Source: Endocalyx cinctus
Lineage: Eukaryota > Ascomycota > Sordariomycetes > Amphisphaeriales > Apiosporaceae
Assembly: GCA_001600455.1 (NCBI GenBank)
Contig: BCKC01000001.1
Span: forward strand, 5,358,441-5,422,440
Length of the DNA stretch: 64,000 nt
Direction: 5' to 3'
A program made the position numbers and the translations under genes. Shown piece after piece: positions 47,815-60,204 of this stretch. The notes beneath the pieces were generated by a model. That model worked only from the letters and a program-made list of their open reading frames with translations. It searched no databases and was not told the origin of the DNA. The number at the start of each line of letters is the position of its first letter. Position 1 is the first letter of the stretch.

Positions 47815-48954
47815 ATGGAGCTCTTCAACTTCCTCGCCGTCATGGCCGCCATCCTGCCCGTCGCCTACGGTGCCCCGGCGCAGACCGCTACCAGCCTCCA
47901 CCCCAAGATCCTCGACGCCATGAAGCGTGACCTCGGCTTGAACACCGAGCAGGCCACCGCTCGCGTCGCCCGCGACATCTGGGCCAGCGACGTCATCGAG
48001 CAGCTTCGCACCTCGACCGGTGACTCGTTCGCCGGCGCCTGGATCGCCCAGGACGGCAACACCCTCAACGTCGCCATCACCGACGAGGCTTTGGCCGCCG
48101 ACGTGACCGCCGCCGGCGCCACCCCGGCCATCGTAGCCAACAGCATGTCCAAGCTCGAGGAGGCCAAGGTCGCCCTCGACAACATCGACATCGACCAGCC
48201 CCAGACGCTCGCGGCCGACTCGAACGCCGCCGGCATTGCCGCCTACTACGTCGACGTCGAGGCTAACAAGCTCGTCATCGAGGCCCTCGCCGACAGCACC
48301 GCCCACGCCGAGGCTCTCGCCGCCCAAGTCGGCCTCACCGAGTCCGAGTTCGAGGTGCGAACCGTCCAGGAGATGCCCGCGCCGTTCGCGACCGTCATCG
48401 GCGGCGACGCGTACATCATCGACCGCGCCTTCCGCTGCTCCTTCGGATTCTCGGTCACGACCGGTTTCGTCTCGGCCGGCCACTGCGGTTCGGTCGGCAG
48501 CTCCGCGACGACCAGCGCCGGCGCCTCGCTCGGCACCTTCTCCGGCTCCGTCTTCCCCGGCAGCGCCGACATGAGCTACGTCCGCACCGTCAGCGGCACG
48601 ACCCTCAGCGGGACCATCGACGGCTACGGAACCGGCAACTTGCCCGTCTCCGGCAGCACCGCCTCCTCGACCGGCTCCAGCATCTGCCGGTCCGGCTCCA
48701 CCAGCGGCGTTCACTGCGGTACCGTCCGCTCCCTCGGCGCGACCGTCAACTACGCCGAGGGCCGCGTCACCGGCCTCACCCAGACCAACGTCTGCGCCGA
48801 GCCTGGCGACTCCGGTGGTCCCTTCTACACCGGCTCGCAGGCTCAGGGTGTCACCTCGGGTGGATCCGGTGACTGCACCTTCGGCGGTATCACCTACTTC
48901 CAGCCCGTCAACGAGATTCTCTCGACTTACGGCCTCACCTTGGTCCGGGGTTAA
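47815..48954 (+). CDS. Secreted S1 family serine protease (alpha-lytic/streptogrisin-like) with propeptide
   Basis: 379 aa, intronless. Signal peptide 1-20, then a propeptide of about 175 residues of the alpha-lytic/streptogrisin type (SKLEEAKVALDNI, YYVDVEANKLVIE), and a mature domain from about 195 (VIGGDAYI). Catalytic triad: His223 in SAGHCGS, Asp252 in SADMSY, Ser333 in GDSGGPF. Cysteine pairs flank the His and Ser, as in bacterial S1E enzymes. Family members are mainly actinobacterial; fungal copies are thought to come from horizontal transfer. Codons are almost all G/C-ending, far more biased than neighbouring spacers. The S1 pocket lining (SGGSGDC) suggests chymotrypsin-like preference for large hydrophobic residues, an inference. 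Confidence 0.93.
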   Translation: MELFNFLAVMAAILPVAYGAPAQTATSLHPKILDAMKRDLGLNTEQATARVARDIWASDVIEQLRTSTGDSFAGAWIAQDGNTLNVAITDEALAADVTAAGATPAIVANSMSKLEEAKVALDNIDIDQPQTLAADSNAAGIAAYYVDVEANKLVIEALADSTAHAEALAAQVGLTESEFEVRTVQEMPAPFATVIGGDAYIIDRAFRCSFGFSVTTGFVSAGHCGSVGSSATTSAGASLGTFSGSVFPGSADMSYVRTVSGTTLSGTIDGYGTGNLPVSGSTASSTGSSICRSGSTSGVHCGTVRSLGATVNYAEGRVTGLTQTNVCAEPGDSGGPFYTGSQAQGVTSGGSGDCTFGGITYFQPVNEILSTYGLTLVRG

Positions 48955-50539
48955 TTGGTTTAATTTTCACGGTCGCCGGCACCACCTCAGCTGTGATGGA
49001 CCTGTCTAATGTTTGGATTTTGCAGAGAGACAAGCGGAAACGTGTTGATGTCGAGGGCCAGTATATAGTACCTTTTGTAAACGCAGAATAGTTCGATATG
49101 TATATGAATATATTGTACCTTATCCCAATTTGGAGAGTGCTCTGATCTAGAGGACGTGCTACTGAGTGATATTTTTGAATGGGGACCCCAATTATGGGCG
49201 CTAACCTTGTTAAGGGGATATTATCCTCGAACCGCTACCCTAGCGGGACTATAACGGCAGTGGGCACCCTTTCTTAGAAGAGATCCTTTATAGGGTATGG
49301 TCTGTAATGTAGTGTCTAAATAAAGCAGTGGTGTGGACCGAGTAGCTGGCCAGGGCTAAAAAGGACAATTTTTGGATGTGGAAACAGCCCTAAAAGCAGC
49401 CTGGCAAAGGTAAATACAAGTCCACCAAGGCAATTCTTGATTCATTAGCATACTCATCCAAAGATAATAGGGCTGAGTCGTTTATGGATACGCACAATTA
49501 CTACCGTTAATTATATAATATGGATCGACATACGCATAACCCTTGTTCGTTACTCCACAGTTGCATCCTTTTTTGGTCTTCCCTCTGCCCCTTTTTTTTC
49601 TTACTATTTCTGGCCATCTTAGCGTAATGATTTATCCGACTAAACGCCATATCATGAAGTTCTTCATCTCATGGTATAAAATAAAAGCGGTCAGGATTGA
49701 TATCCATCAAGGGAAATGGGGCACGCTAAATCACTCCGCCCGCCCGCCCGCTTCCCATATATATTCTCCACCTTACATACTTCTCATCTTTTACCATCAT
49801 CATCGTCGCACAGAGTGCTGCACTTAAACTATCCTTGCTACCGTTGACCAGGGAGTGACCTGCTAACTTTGTCCCATACAGCTAGCTATTCTTAGACGAG
49901 TAAACAACATATGCGTAGTTCTTTCGCTATTTTCTTTGTAGCCAGTTACGCGTCATTACAGGTATTATCCCCGCGATGTTATCATTCTCATGATCCTACG
50001 GCACCTGCATAACCAGACATGGGATGTATCCACCAGGTACTTATCGATGGATTTCGATCAATAATAAGTATCACATAATAGTTGCCTAATCTACAAGTGT
50101 TTGCCACAACTAGGTCTCTATCGTAGTGGGATCCATGGCGGAATATCACAAGAAAGCTTAGTGTACTTACCGTAGCTAAGAACGTTCGGTAACGTAGGAA
50201 GAAATGCGGCCGCTGGAATGATCGTAATTGCTCCTACCACGCAGCCAATGCCAATTACTCCTATTCTTCGTCTTACGTAACCCTCGCAGTAGGTTGAAAG
50301 GTACAAGTAGCTGAACTTGCGCGCTGGCAGAGCAGTAGTGGTTTTGCACTAATTCTCATTCTCGAGCTAACCATTTAGTTAATGTGGAGAGAGAAACTGC
50401 GGGCTCAGTTATCAAAGAGGAACTGTGGTCTTGAACATTAACCTTCATTCCCTTTCTCAAAGTATTTTCCTTATAGCCATCTAGCAAGAGCTTGCTATCA
50501 ACCTGTTTAAAGCTATCATCAATACAGACTCTTTAAACC
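48955..50539. other. Intergenic region (1.6 kb)
   Basis: 3' flank of the protease gene and promoter of the UbiA gene. No supported ORF or RNA gene; the left border of the metabolite locus is probably here. Confidence 0.5.
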
Positions 50540-51457
50540 ATGTCTAAAGTGTGGAATAGGGCACGCTCGTGTCTTTTCCATTTGGAAACGGCCTATCTTC
50601 TATGCTCGAACAACATCCCTGACATAGTCTGTGGCGGCCTCTTATATGGGGCAATAAACTCATTCGTGGCTCCTCGCTTTTCCATGGGACCTGCCCTTTC
50701 AACCACTCAGCTTATCGCCGCAACCCCTTCCATGCTTCTATGGCTGTGGTGCAATATCTCTCTTTTCTGCCTGCACAATCAGAAAAAACCCGACTCCATT
50801 GCCGAAGACGCGTTAAACAAGCCTTGGCGCCCGATCCCGTCCGGAAGACTCACTCCGGAACAGGCGACTCAGATCCTATACTTCTTGCACCCCTTATGCT
50901 TTCTCGTCGGTTTAGGCGTCGGCGGGTTCATACCTTACGTTGTTCTGACTACGTTTCATCTCTGGTACAACGAGCTGGACGGCGCCTCCGACGGGGTCCT
51001 GAAAAATATCCTGAACGGCGTGGGCGTTGCTTGCTACTTCGCCGGTCCCCTAGAGGTAGCTACCGGCCACTCCATTTTTGCGGGCAGCGGCAAGGCGGCT
51101 GGGTGGCTGTCGATACTGGCCGCGGCAATCGCCACTACGAGCCATATTCAGGATTATCGTGACGTTGAGGGTGATAAAGCTACGGGACGGCGTACGATCC
51201 CGATTACGATAGGAGATACTCCGTCTAGGGTCTTCGCGGCATTGGGTGTCTTGGGGTGGACAGAAATAGCTGGCAGATTCTGGCCGGTCGGCTGGTTTGA
51301 GTACCCCTGGGCCGTCGTAGCCGAGGCGATGTTGATTGGAAATCTCTTTTTATGTAATAACAAGAGCGGTGATTCTCGGGCTTGGCGATTATGGTCCGTT
51401 TGGATGTTGTCACTTGTTATGCTGCCTGTCGTACAAAAGTTGGACTTGGACATTTGA
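50540..51457 (+). CDS. UbiA-type prenyltransferase / membrane terpene cyclase
   Basis: 305 aa, intronless, with about seven to eight membrane helices. The first Asp-rich site is an atypical form: N then Q..PDSIAEDALNKPWRPIPSGR (about 92-112). The second is HIQDYRDVEGDKATGRRTIP (about 205-224). Both sit in cytosolic loops, as in UbiA enzymes that bind Mg-diphosphate. The variant first motif with conserved NKPWRP is, to my knowledge, shared by fungal UbiA proteins including the fumagillin sesquiterpene cyclase type, so the product may be a cyclised or transferred terpene. It is convergent with the reducing PKS 627 bp away. The substrate (FPP or another prenyl diphosphate) is not readable from sequence. 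Confidence 0.82.
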   Translation: MSKVWNRARSCLFHLETAYLLCSNNIPDIVCGGLLYGAINSFVAPRFSMGPALSTTQLIAATPSMLLWLWCNISLFCLHNQKKPDSIAEDALNKPWRPIPSGRLTPEQATQILYFLHPLCFLVGLGVGGFIPYVVLTTFHLWYNELDGASDGVLKNILNGVGVACYFAGPLEVATGHSIFAGSGKAAGWLSILAAAIATTSHIQDYRDVEGDKATGRRTIPITIGDTPSRVFAALGVLGWTEIAGRFWPVGWFEYPWAVVAEAMLIGNLFLCNNKSGDSRAWRLWSVWMLSLVMLPVVQKLDLDI

Positions 51458-52084
51458 ACCCATTTAGAGCATAGGGGTATTTTGTTGTCGGCCTCAATGT
51501 CTGAGAAATTTTTAGTTCGAGTAGGTAGTTATAGAAAATATTTATTTCTCGCTTACGCTATATGTATCGTTTTCCCTTATTTAAATTAAAGAAGAAACAA
51601 GGAATCGTGAAAGTGAATAAGATAAATTAAATTGTAACTTGTGACTTGGTTGTGAGATTATGTGAGGCGTATTTCCCCCCTCTCTTTCTTGCATTACAAA
51701 ACAGTGGTAAGATAGGTAGCATGATATATTCGCAGATTTCATATTGATCTAGGTTAGAATTTCTTTCCAATACTATAAATATTAGACAAGTCAATGCTCA
51801 TTATATAAACACGATATTAACCCAACTGAACTATCATCTACATAATAGATAATTCCATGAATTTATCTATGCTGATATAAGCGATACCTGACACTAAAAG
51901 ATCCTCATACTAGACTGACTCGCTGACTCGCAAAACTTTTTTTTGAATTTTCTAGGCATTTGAGTGTCACCTGGAATGTCTTTGCTTTTTTTCTCGAAAT
52001 AATAAGGCATATGAGAGTTAATACATCAGAATTACCCTTTTGAATACTAACATGCCACCTATAGCCTGGAGAATGTTTTGGTCA
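51458..52084. other. Intergenic region between convergent UbiA and PKS genes
   Basis: AT-rich 3' flanks of both genes. No supported gene. Confidence 0.5.
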
Positions 52085-55000
52085 TTACGCCTGACCTTCT
52101 CCTCTTTGAGCGAGAATATCTGCAGCAAGACTTCGCAGATTATCTGCCTGTGTGATGGCACTAAGCGTCAACTCAACGCTTGTTTCCCTACGAATCCAGT
52201 TACGCAGCTCGACTGATACCAAAGAATCCAGACCAAAGGACGAGAGAGGTTGTTCCGCTTCAACTTCATCCCGATCCATCATAATCATAGCAGAAACTTT
52301 GGTGATCAGTGCTTCCGTAAGACCAACAAGCGGGTCTTCGGCAGCAGTCCACAAAGTCGAATACATGTCAGATCCTCGCCCGCCACCACTAGCTTTTCCT
52401 CCCTTCTCGCCAGCGGCTTTGAAGCGTTCTTTGTCATGTACCGGGTGGAAGTATTTCCATGGCACATCAGTCACGGCCTTACCGTTGAGATACAATCTGA
52501 AAGCAGCCGTCTTGTGGTTATGGTGGAAGGGTGAAGATTCTCCCATGATAATTCCCTTAATAATGGTTCGTATGTCTGCCATAGTCAGGGTCGCGCCCAG
52601 CGAGGCCTGTAGTAATGAGCTCAGATTGTTATCTGCAACAAAGCCAACATCTAGAACCACAGGCAAAGCCACGCAGGCTGTGTATTGGTCTAGAGCATTT
52701 CGATACTCCGTAAAAGCCTCGAAGAAGACGGCTGTGCCAGCATAGATACTCTGACCAGCATTACCCGTATCTCCAAGGAAGGAGCTAAGAACAATGAAAA
52801 AGTCGAGATCGTTAGGCAATAGATCGTGTAGGTTCCATGCACCCTGAATTCTGGGTCTTGTGACAATACCCCAGTCATCATACGTGGTGTTCTCGAAGAT
52901 TTTATCCTGGAGTACTACATTAGCTTCGCTGCATAATTTAGGAAGAAGTTATAAAACTTACGCTTAGTTGAAGGGCTCCATGTATCACGCCACGAACTGG
53001 AGGAAGATCCTTGATATCTTCCAACACGTTGGCTAGCGCCGTACGACTGCCAACATCACATGACAGCGCTCTCACACGGATGTTGGTTCCCTCGTACTGC
53101 TGGGACAATTTCTGGACTTCAGAACCGGAACTGCCACTGCGCCCTAGTAAGACGATATTTTGGGCTCCATGTTCGATTAACCAGTACGCCAGGTTGAGAC
53201 CAATACCTCTAGTCCCTCCGCTGATCAAATAAGTGACGTCAGGCTTTACTGTGACTGTTGTCGATTCTAAGGCAGACTCTGCAAGAACATTCTCATCTGC
53301 GCCCAGAGTGACAACGATCTTGCCAATGTTCTCTCCAGACCTAATCTTGCGTAGAGCTGTCGAGAAATCCGAGATAGGTAGTACAGTTACATTCTTGGTA
53401 GGCACAGCAATGCCACGTCGCATCAAATCATCAAATTCAGAAAATACACTTTCCAGGTCTTTCGGGCGGTGCTTGAAAAGCTCGGAAAGGTCGATACTTG
53501 AGAAGGTCGCGTTACTGTTAAATGGTCTCATCGGCAGGTAGCTGTTCTCAAATGCGTCCTTTTTCCCGATTTCGATAAATCGACCGAATTTGGCACATAA
53601 CGCCCATGTTTCTGACAGCAGCTCACCGCTCAAGGAATTGATGATAACATCCACGCCTTTCCCTTCTGTCTCACAGGCTATCTTGTCCCTAAATCCAGAC
53701 ACGCGACTGGAGAATATCTGATTTTTAGGAATTTTGAAGGTCTCATGGAGGAATTCTCTCTTCGCTTCGGTGCCCGCAGTTGCGAATATTCGAGCCCCTA
53801 AGCGCTGCGCAAGGACAACGCATGCCTGGCCCACCGCACCTGTTGCCGCGTGTATGAGGACAGTCTCATCCTTTTGGAGCCTAGCGATACGATGAAGTGC
53901 TAGAACTGCAATGGAATACGCCAAGGGCATGCTCGCAGCGTCTGTAGTTGTCATGTTCTCTGGTACTTTGGCGGCCTGCCAGACTGGCATCTTTTTATAT
54001 GTCGCGAATGCGCTTCCTTCAAGTGCCAGAAAAGAAACTAGATCTCCTTCTCTGAGACCCGTTACGTGAGAACCTTTTTTGATAACCCTGCCTACTCCGT
54101 CAAACCCAGGAGGAGTCCACGGAATGGAACCCATGATCAGGCTTAGATCGCGATGGCTAACACCTGCGACCTCAACCTTGACAACTATTTCATCTTCACC
54201 GACGGGATCCTTATTCGCGTCTGTCCTTCGATAGTAGATAGAATCGGCACTGCCGGCAGTCTCTACAGTCATCTCGAGGGCACGTTCACTACTCCACATA
54301 TTCTGAACAGTCCGGAAAGATACATCACTTTCCACTGCGAACTGTTCCTTAGCCTCTCTCATGAGGCGCATGCGAGGTAAATGGATTGAGCCTTTATGCC
54401 AGACGAATTCTTGGTCTTGGGTGCGTGTCACTTCGGGATCTCGTAGAGTCTTCGCGATTCTAGCGATTGCGGAAACACCCTCAGATGTGTAAGGCACGTC
54501 GTCAAAGGTGAACATGTTCTTTGGTTCGTTCTCGATACGCAGCGTTCGAAGCATTCCTTTGATGAATTTCGACTCTGGCGATCCAGCCTCCGGAATAACC
54601 CATAAAAGCCCGGCATTTCGAAGGAGCAATGTCTTCAGGCCGTCGAATACATCGGATGAGACGTCCTGAAGCAGGTAATGCCGCGGCGAGTCGATGAAGA
54701 CATAGTACGGGTCTTCGGCCGGATCAATCTCCGCAAAGGGCTTGATCTCAGTTGGGCAGCCGACTTGTTTAGATATAGCACCAGCTACTATCTGGGCAAA
54801 CTCTACTTCTTCGTCATCCATGAAAGGTCCGCAGATAGTTATGGCTCGACTCTGTTCCTGCTTTCCTATCCTAGTAGAACACATGACGGCAGCCAATGGA
54901 TTGTCCGTATTAGGATTGTCTTTAACACAAACATCGAGTCCCGAAAACCCGGTATCTAAGAGCACCTGATTCCAGACTTGGCTAGACATCATAGGCCCTT

Positions 55001-58000
55001 CCGCGCTATCGCGATACTTATCTTCGGCTAACCACCAGCCTGGCAACAGGAAGAATGGCAACCCAAAAGGTGGATGGCAGTTACCTTCCAGCAAGAATAG
55101 CTTACCACCGGGAGCCAACAGTTTTCGCACGTTGGTCATGGTGACTGCCATGTCATTGGTTGCGTGCAACACGTTGGCTGCAATAACAATATCGAAATCT
55201 TCACCGTTGAAACCTTGCTCTAGGGGATCTTGGCCGATATCGAGTTTCTGATACGTGATGCGGCTTGACCATTTAGAAAGTTTAGTGCGAGCTTTCTCAA
55301 AGAAACCGGAGGAAATATCGGTAAAGGTGTAGTTCAGGAACGACGATTCTTTTCCGTCGTGCGATAGTGCTTCGAGCACCGGTAAGGTTGTGCCAGCTGT
55401 ACCAGCGCCGATTTCCAAAATTTTAAGGTTTGGATAAAGGTTAGATAGATCGGCGATCAAAGTACCCATTACCCTACTGAGATAGAGATTCATGACGGTC
55501 GACTCATAATTCCGCATGAGGAGGCCATCGGCTAGCATGATTTCTAGCGGCTCTATTTCCTGGCGCAGAATGGGAACGAGATTCTCTCCTACGAGGCAAA
55601 GCATTTCACCTTGAGCGTTTGAAGTCCTTACTTCTTCGAGCAGCTCCGTCGGCCTGGTCTCGAAATGAATATCATACTCCGATGCATGGTTTTTTGCCCA
55701 GTTGACGAAGCGGGATAGCTGGAATGGAAGTTTAGAACGGTCGTCCTGCTCCGTCTCTCTTAATGCGCGATAGATATAGTAGCATGCAATTTTGATAAAT
55801 TTAGCCATTTGCACGGCGTGTGCTTCGCCTTGATCCCAGACCGGGACTTTCTTCATCAGTTCTGCTGTGGGAAGAAGATCAAACCGGCTTAGTAGCTCCC
55901 AGGCCCAGTTGTCCGGAAGGCTCGCGGCAGGGTCAATTTCTTCATCGGCCGACCCGATGGATCGGAATGCAATGGACTCCCATTCGGCCACCGGTGTGTG
56001 GGAGCCATCGTCGCCTCGAGCAAAAACTGCCACACTTATGCTCATACGACCCCCCTTGTAGTCATAATGCAACAGGCTAGTGACGACATCTAAGTGCTGA
56101 TCGGAATCTATCCCCATATTGTTCGATATACGGAATTGACGGATATAGTTGGGCATCTGAGCGGGTCTCTTTCCATCGTCCGTCTTCTGTAAAGGACCAC
56201 CTCCTTGCAAGAACCCGTCTAGCGTGGGTGGATCGACGGTATAGGGTGAGCCATCCGAACTAGATAGCTTGAATGACTCTCCAAGATCACGTAGTTTATG
56301 TTCGAGGACGGTGTAACCGCTGCCTTCAAAGAATCTAGTAGTATTTCTGAATGTCGGGCCGTAGCGTGTGGCTCGAACTCCAGCATGCTCGTACGCATAG
56401 CCTGTATCATACTCGATTAGGTTCGTCGTATCAAGACAGGGAAGAGCTGCGTTTAATGTTGGGGTAGCTGTCGTCATCTGCGTCATTTCAGGTTCGATCT
56501 GTCCATAAGCATGAATTGCCCAGCCTTCGCCTTGCACCCAAGTCGAAATCTCAAAAGCCCAAGCGGAGGATGAGACGGAGCCAGTCCCTGTCGTGGCTGG
56601 CCTGATTTTGGTCACCATCTCGACGCTCTGTTCTTCTTGAATTTCCATTCGCCGGACGACATGGAACTCACGCACAAGAAATGCGGCTGCTGGGGTTGAT
56701 TGAGTCCTTCTTGCGGCTTCTATGGCACAGGACATGTACCCGGTCATAGGGAAAATCACATCACCAGCCACATTGTGGTCTCGGATCCACGGCATCTCGT
56801 CAAGGGTGAAGACCTGCCTGTAGGCACGTTCCTTCCCTCCATTGGAATTCATCCTCCTACCGAGGAGTGGGTGATAGGAATCTCCAGGAAATAATTTCTC
56901 CTGGGTAACTAGTGGTCTGACCTCATAGCTCGTCGATTTATCCCATTCATATGCAGGAAGACCGGTTACCACGTGAGCATTGTGCATGTTGGTTTGATTG
57001 ACGGAGCCTAGCTCAACCGGCGCCCCCATGGCAAAAAGAGTCCCGGCTAATCCAAGCAAGGACTCATTTGCGTCCACTCCACGCACTAGTGATGGAAGGT
57101 AGCTGAAAGAGGATGATTTCTGTCGGTCACTCCTTTGAAGATCCAGGGTCTGTTTGATTGGGTTCTTCAATGCAGAGTGTGGGCCAATCTCAACAATGAC
57201 ACTGGGCAAGCCTCTTCCAACATTTGTCTTTCCTTTTTGCTGTAAAGCCATTATAGTTTGGACAGCATCGACAAAGCGAACGGTCTGAACAAGGTTCTTG
57301 GCCCAGTAAAATTCGTCTACTGTTACTGGATCAGACACAGACCCTGTGACAGATGATACAAAGACCGGTGAGATGTCTTGCTTCTTGAGGGATAAGACGT
57401 CCTCATTACAGAAAGGCTTGATGGCTTTGATATAGAAGGCTGCGACCTCTTCCATATAACGGGAATGGTAAGCCACCTGTATCTTGAGCCTCCGAACAAA
57501 TAAGCCTTCTGCATCGGCAGCTTCGTGGATGCTCTTGATTGCTGACTCATCCCCAGATATCGTTACGCTGCCTGGGCTGTTGATGGCAGCCACGGTCGCA
57601 TAACCTTGCGAATGTTTTTCGATGAGTCTGGTGGCATCTTCAACACCAACACCTAGCGCTAGCATCGCCATCTTGAGATGTTTCTGGTGGGCTAGTAGAG
57701 CCGTTGCTTGACCGCGGTAGTATGCAATTGCCATAGCTGTTCGGAACGATACTAGTCCAGCAGCGAATGCGGCGGCTATCTCGCCACTGGAGTGCCCCAA
57801 GACAGTCGACGGGGCAATTCCCCAACTTTTCAGTAATAAGACCATGGCCAACTGAATGGCAGTGCACGCTGGCTGGCTAATCTCAGCATTATCTACGCGA
57901 GATTCAGATGCCGGCCTGGAAAGCTCCTCTGTTAAGCTCCAAGTCGCTCCCATTTCTTTAAGTTGTTTCTCGGCGTCACTAATGGCAGCGGCGAAGGTGA

Positions 58001-60204
58001 TGTGATGTCGTAGTCCGGAACCCATTTGAGCATATCTGTGTTGGATGTATTTGTCAGCTGAACTCGCCTTTTTCATTTTGCGTTTTTTTTTTCTTTTAAG
58101 AAAAGGGGGAGGGGTTGTGGGAGTGTGAAACAAGGCATTCGAAGAGATAGTTAGCGTAAAGATGGGAAGACCCTCAATTTGAGATGAGAAAACGAACACA
58201 TGGTAACTTACTGGGCACCTTGTCCGGTAAATGCTAAGACTATGGCTTGCTCTTTAACTCGAGTTGGTTTGTTGTTTATAAGCTTCTCCTGAAGGCTTTC
58301 GAAGGAATCGGCTACTACAGAGACACGGTGTCCATGATGAGTACGACGCTGTCCAAGTGTATACGCCAGATCTTTTATGAAATCCTTAGATTCTGGCGCC
58401 TCGTCAAGGTATTCGTCAAAAGAGGAAAGGTAGTTCGTCAGACTTTTCTCAGTTTTGGCAGAGAAGACGAAGAGGCGCAGATTCTGGTTGCTGCTAGTAC
58501 CATTGGTCCCGTTTGTGCCATTCATACCATTCGTACCATTCGTACCGTTTGTTCCGTTTACTCCGTTCACCCCATTCACGCCGTTTATTCCATTTTTACT
58601 AACTCCATTCGGAGCTGCTTCTAGAATAACCGCGGAGTTACTGCCGCCAAAGCCTAAAACTCTTATGTTAGCTATTTCGTACGGAGGTGTAGTTATTATA
58701 GCATATCTCATTACCAAAATTCGTCACGATAACACGCCTAGGCTCATTTTCAGGCCAAGGGATAGGGACTTCAGGCACTCGTATTTTTTCCTTGTCCTGA
58801 ATTCTTGGGTTGATACGTTCAAATCCGGCCGTGGGTAGAATAACTCCATTTTCGATCATAAAAATCGCTTTCACTATGGCGAGAACACCACTGGATCCTT
58901 CAAGGTGTCTGTACGTAGGTGTTAGCGAGCCCGACAACGGTTTATAGCTGAAAACTAACCCGAAATTAGACTTGACAGATCCAATATAAATGGGATTTGC
59001 AGCGGTTCTATTCTTTGCAAGGACTGCCGTGAAAGCACCCGCCTCGATTGGATCACTGGTTTATTTCTTTAGCATTCTGATGACATAACACCACCTGATC
59101 TATTTTGGATGATTACTTACCCAGCTGCAGTACCGGTTCCGTGACCCTTGTTACAAATTCAGTATACATCATTAGGACAAGAGAGAGAAAATAAAGTTGT
59201 GTTTCATACCTCAACCACGGGAGTCTCTGAAGGGTCCAAGCCAACTGCCTGGTGAACTGCCCAAAGCAACTTCTTATGTGCTATCCCATTGGGCATCGTA
59301 ATACCTTCTGACCGACCGCCATGATTACACGCGGAACTGCGAATGACGGAATGGATAGGGTCGCCATCACGAATTGCGAGATCTAGAGGCTTGATAAAAA
59401 GGCACGCAGCTCCTTCACCGCGGCCAAAGCCGCTAGCTTTCTCGTCATAAGAGTAGCTCCTACCTTTAACCGACAGTGCACTATTATCATATTGTAAGTT
59501 TATGTTCTCATCTACAGATAAGATCAGTGTTATCGGTTTGTGTCATCTTACCCAGTCTTTTCAAGTGCGATCCAGCCACCTGGACCTAGTGATAGTGTTG
59601 CGGATCCCACGAATGCACCGTCGCATTCACCGTTACGTATAGCTGATACGGCCTGGTGCACTGCGTAAACACTACTCGCGCACGCGGCATCTAGGACGAC
59701 ACTTGGTCCGTCTATATCAAAGAAATACGAAAGACGATTGGCGGCCATGCATGCGGCGACTCCAGTGGCGGAGAAAGTCTTGGCTGAGTGAGGATCATCG
59801 GAGAGACGCTGCGAGTACTCGTGCTGCCCGCTGCCTATAAAAACGCCCAGCTTCTTTCCCGCGAGGTCAAGGAGGCTGTGACCGGCGTCTTCGGCAGCTT
59901 CTAAAGCACACTCGAGCAACATCCGATGCTGCGGATCCGAGGACCGCGCCTCTTCAGCCCGCATATTGAAGAAGGCGGCGTCAAATGCGTAAATGTCATC
60001 AGGAACGAAGTGCGCTCCCTCGGCCTTGAAAACACCAGTCTTATCCTCTCCAGGTTTCCAGTATGCGGACTTGTCAAATCGATGAGCCGGTACCTCCTGA
60101 TACGCGGATCTCGCTTCGGACAAGTAGTCCCATAGGCCTTTCCTTCCGATGCCAGGGGCACGGTACGAGAGGCCTACTACGGCAATAGGGATATCTACCG
60201 ACAT
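52085..60204 (-). CDS. Highly reducing polyketide synthase (KS-AT-DH-MT-ER-KR-ACP)
   Basis: 2525 aa in eight exons: 60204-59552, 59480-59210, 59146-59121, 59055-58960, 58908-58715, 58653-58212, 58035-52962, 52906-52085. All junctions keep frame. KS 5-425: Cys175 in DAACASS, His310 in EGHGTGT, His350 in NFGHLEGSSG. AT: GQGAQ at 556-560, Ser about 642 in GHSSGE. DH: His about 980 in WIRDHNVAGD, Asp about 1166 in PPTLDGFLQ. C-methyltransferase motif EIGAGTAGTT at about 1434-1443. ER HAATGAVGQA near 1955. KR TYLISGGTRGIG near 2162, with Tyr about 2306. ACP Ser about 2480 in GLDSL. All catalytic residues look intact. The chain is therefore expected to be reduced and C-methylated. No thioesterase or release domain is present. 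An 11-copy Asn-Gly-X repeat lies between KS and AT. Confidence 0.94.
58496..58594 (-). repeat. In-frame 9-bp repeat encoding Asn-Gly-X in the PKS KS-AT linker
   Basis: Eleven consecutive 9-nt units read N-G-(I/V/T/M) at residues about 434-466. Units vary at synonymous and third-codon sites, so the tract is an old or homogenising coding minisatellite rather than a fresh expansion. Confidence 0.85.

Noticed and set aside
47809..48714. 301-codon Gly/Ala/Val/Asp-rich antisense frame over the protease gene
   Set aside because: Shadow of the G/C-ending codons of the protease.
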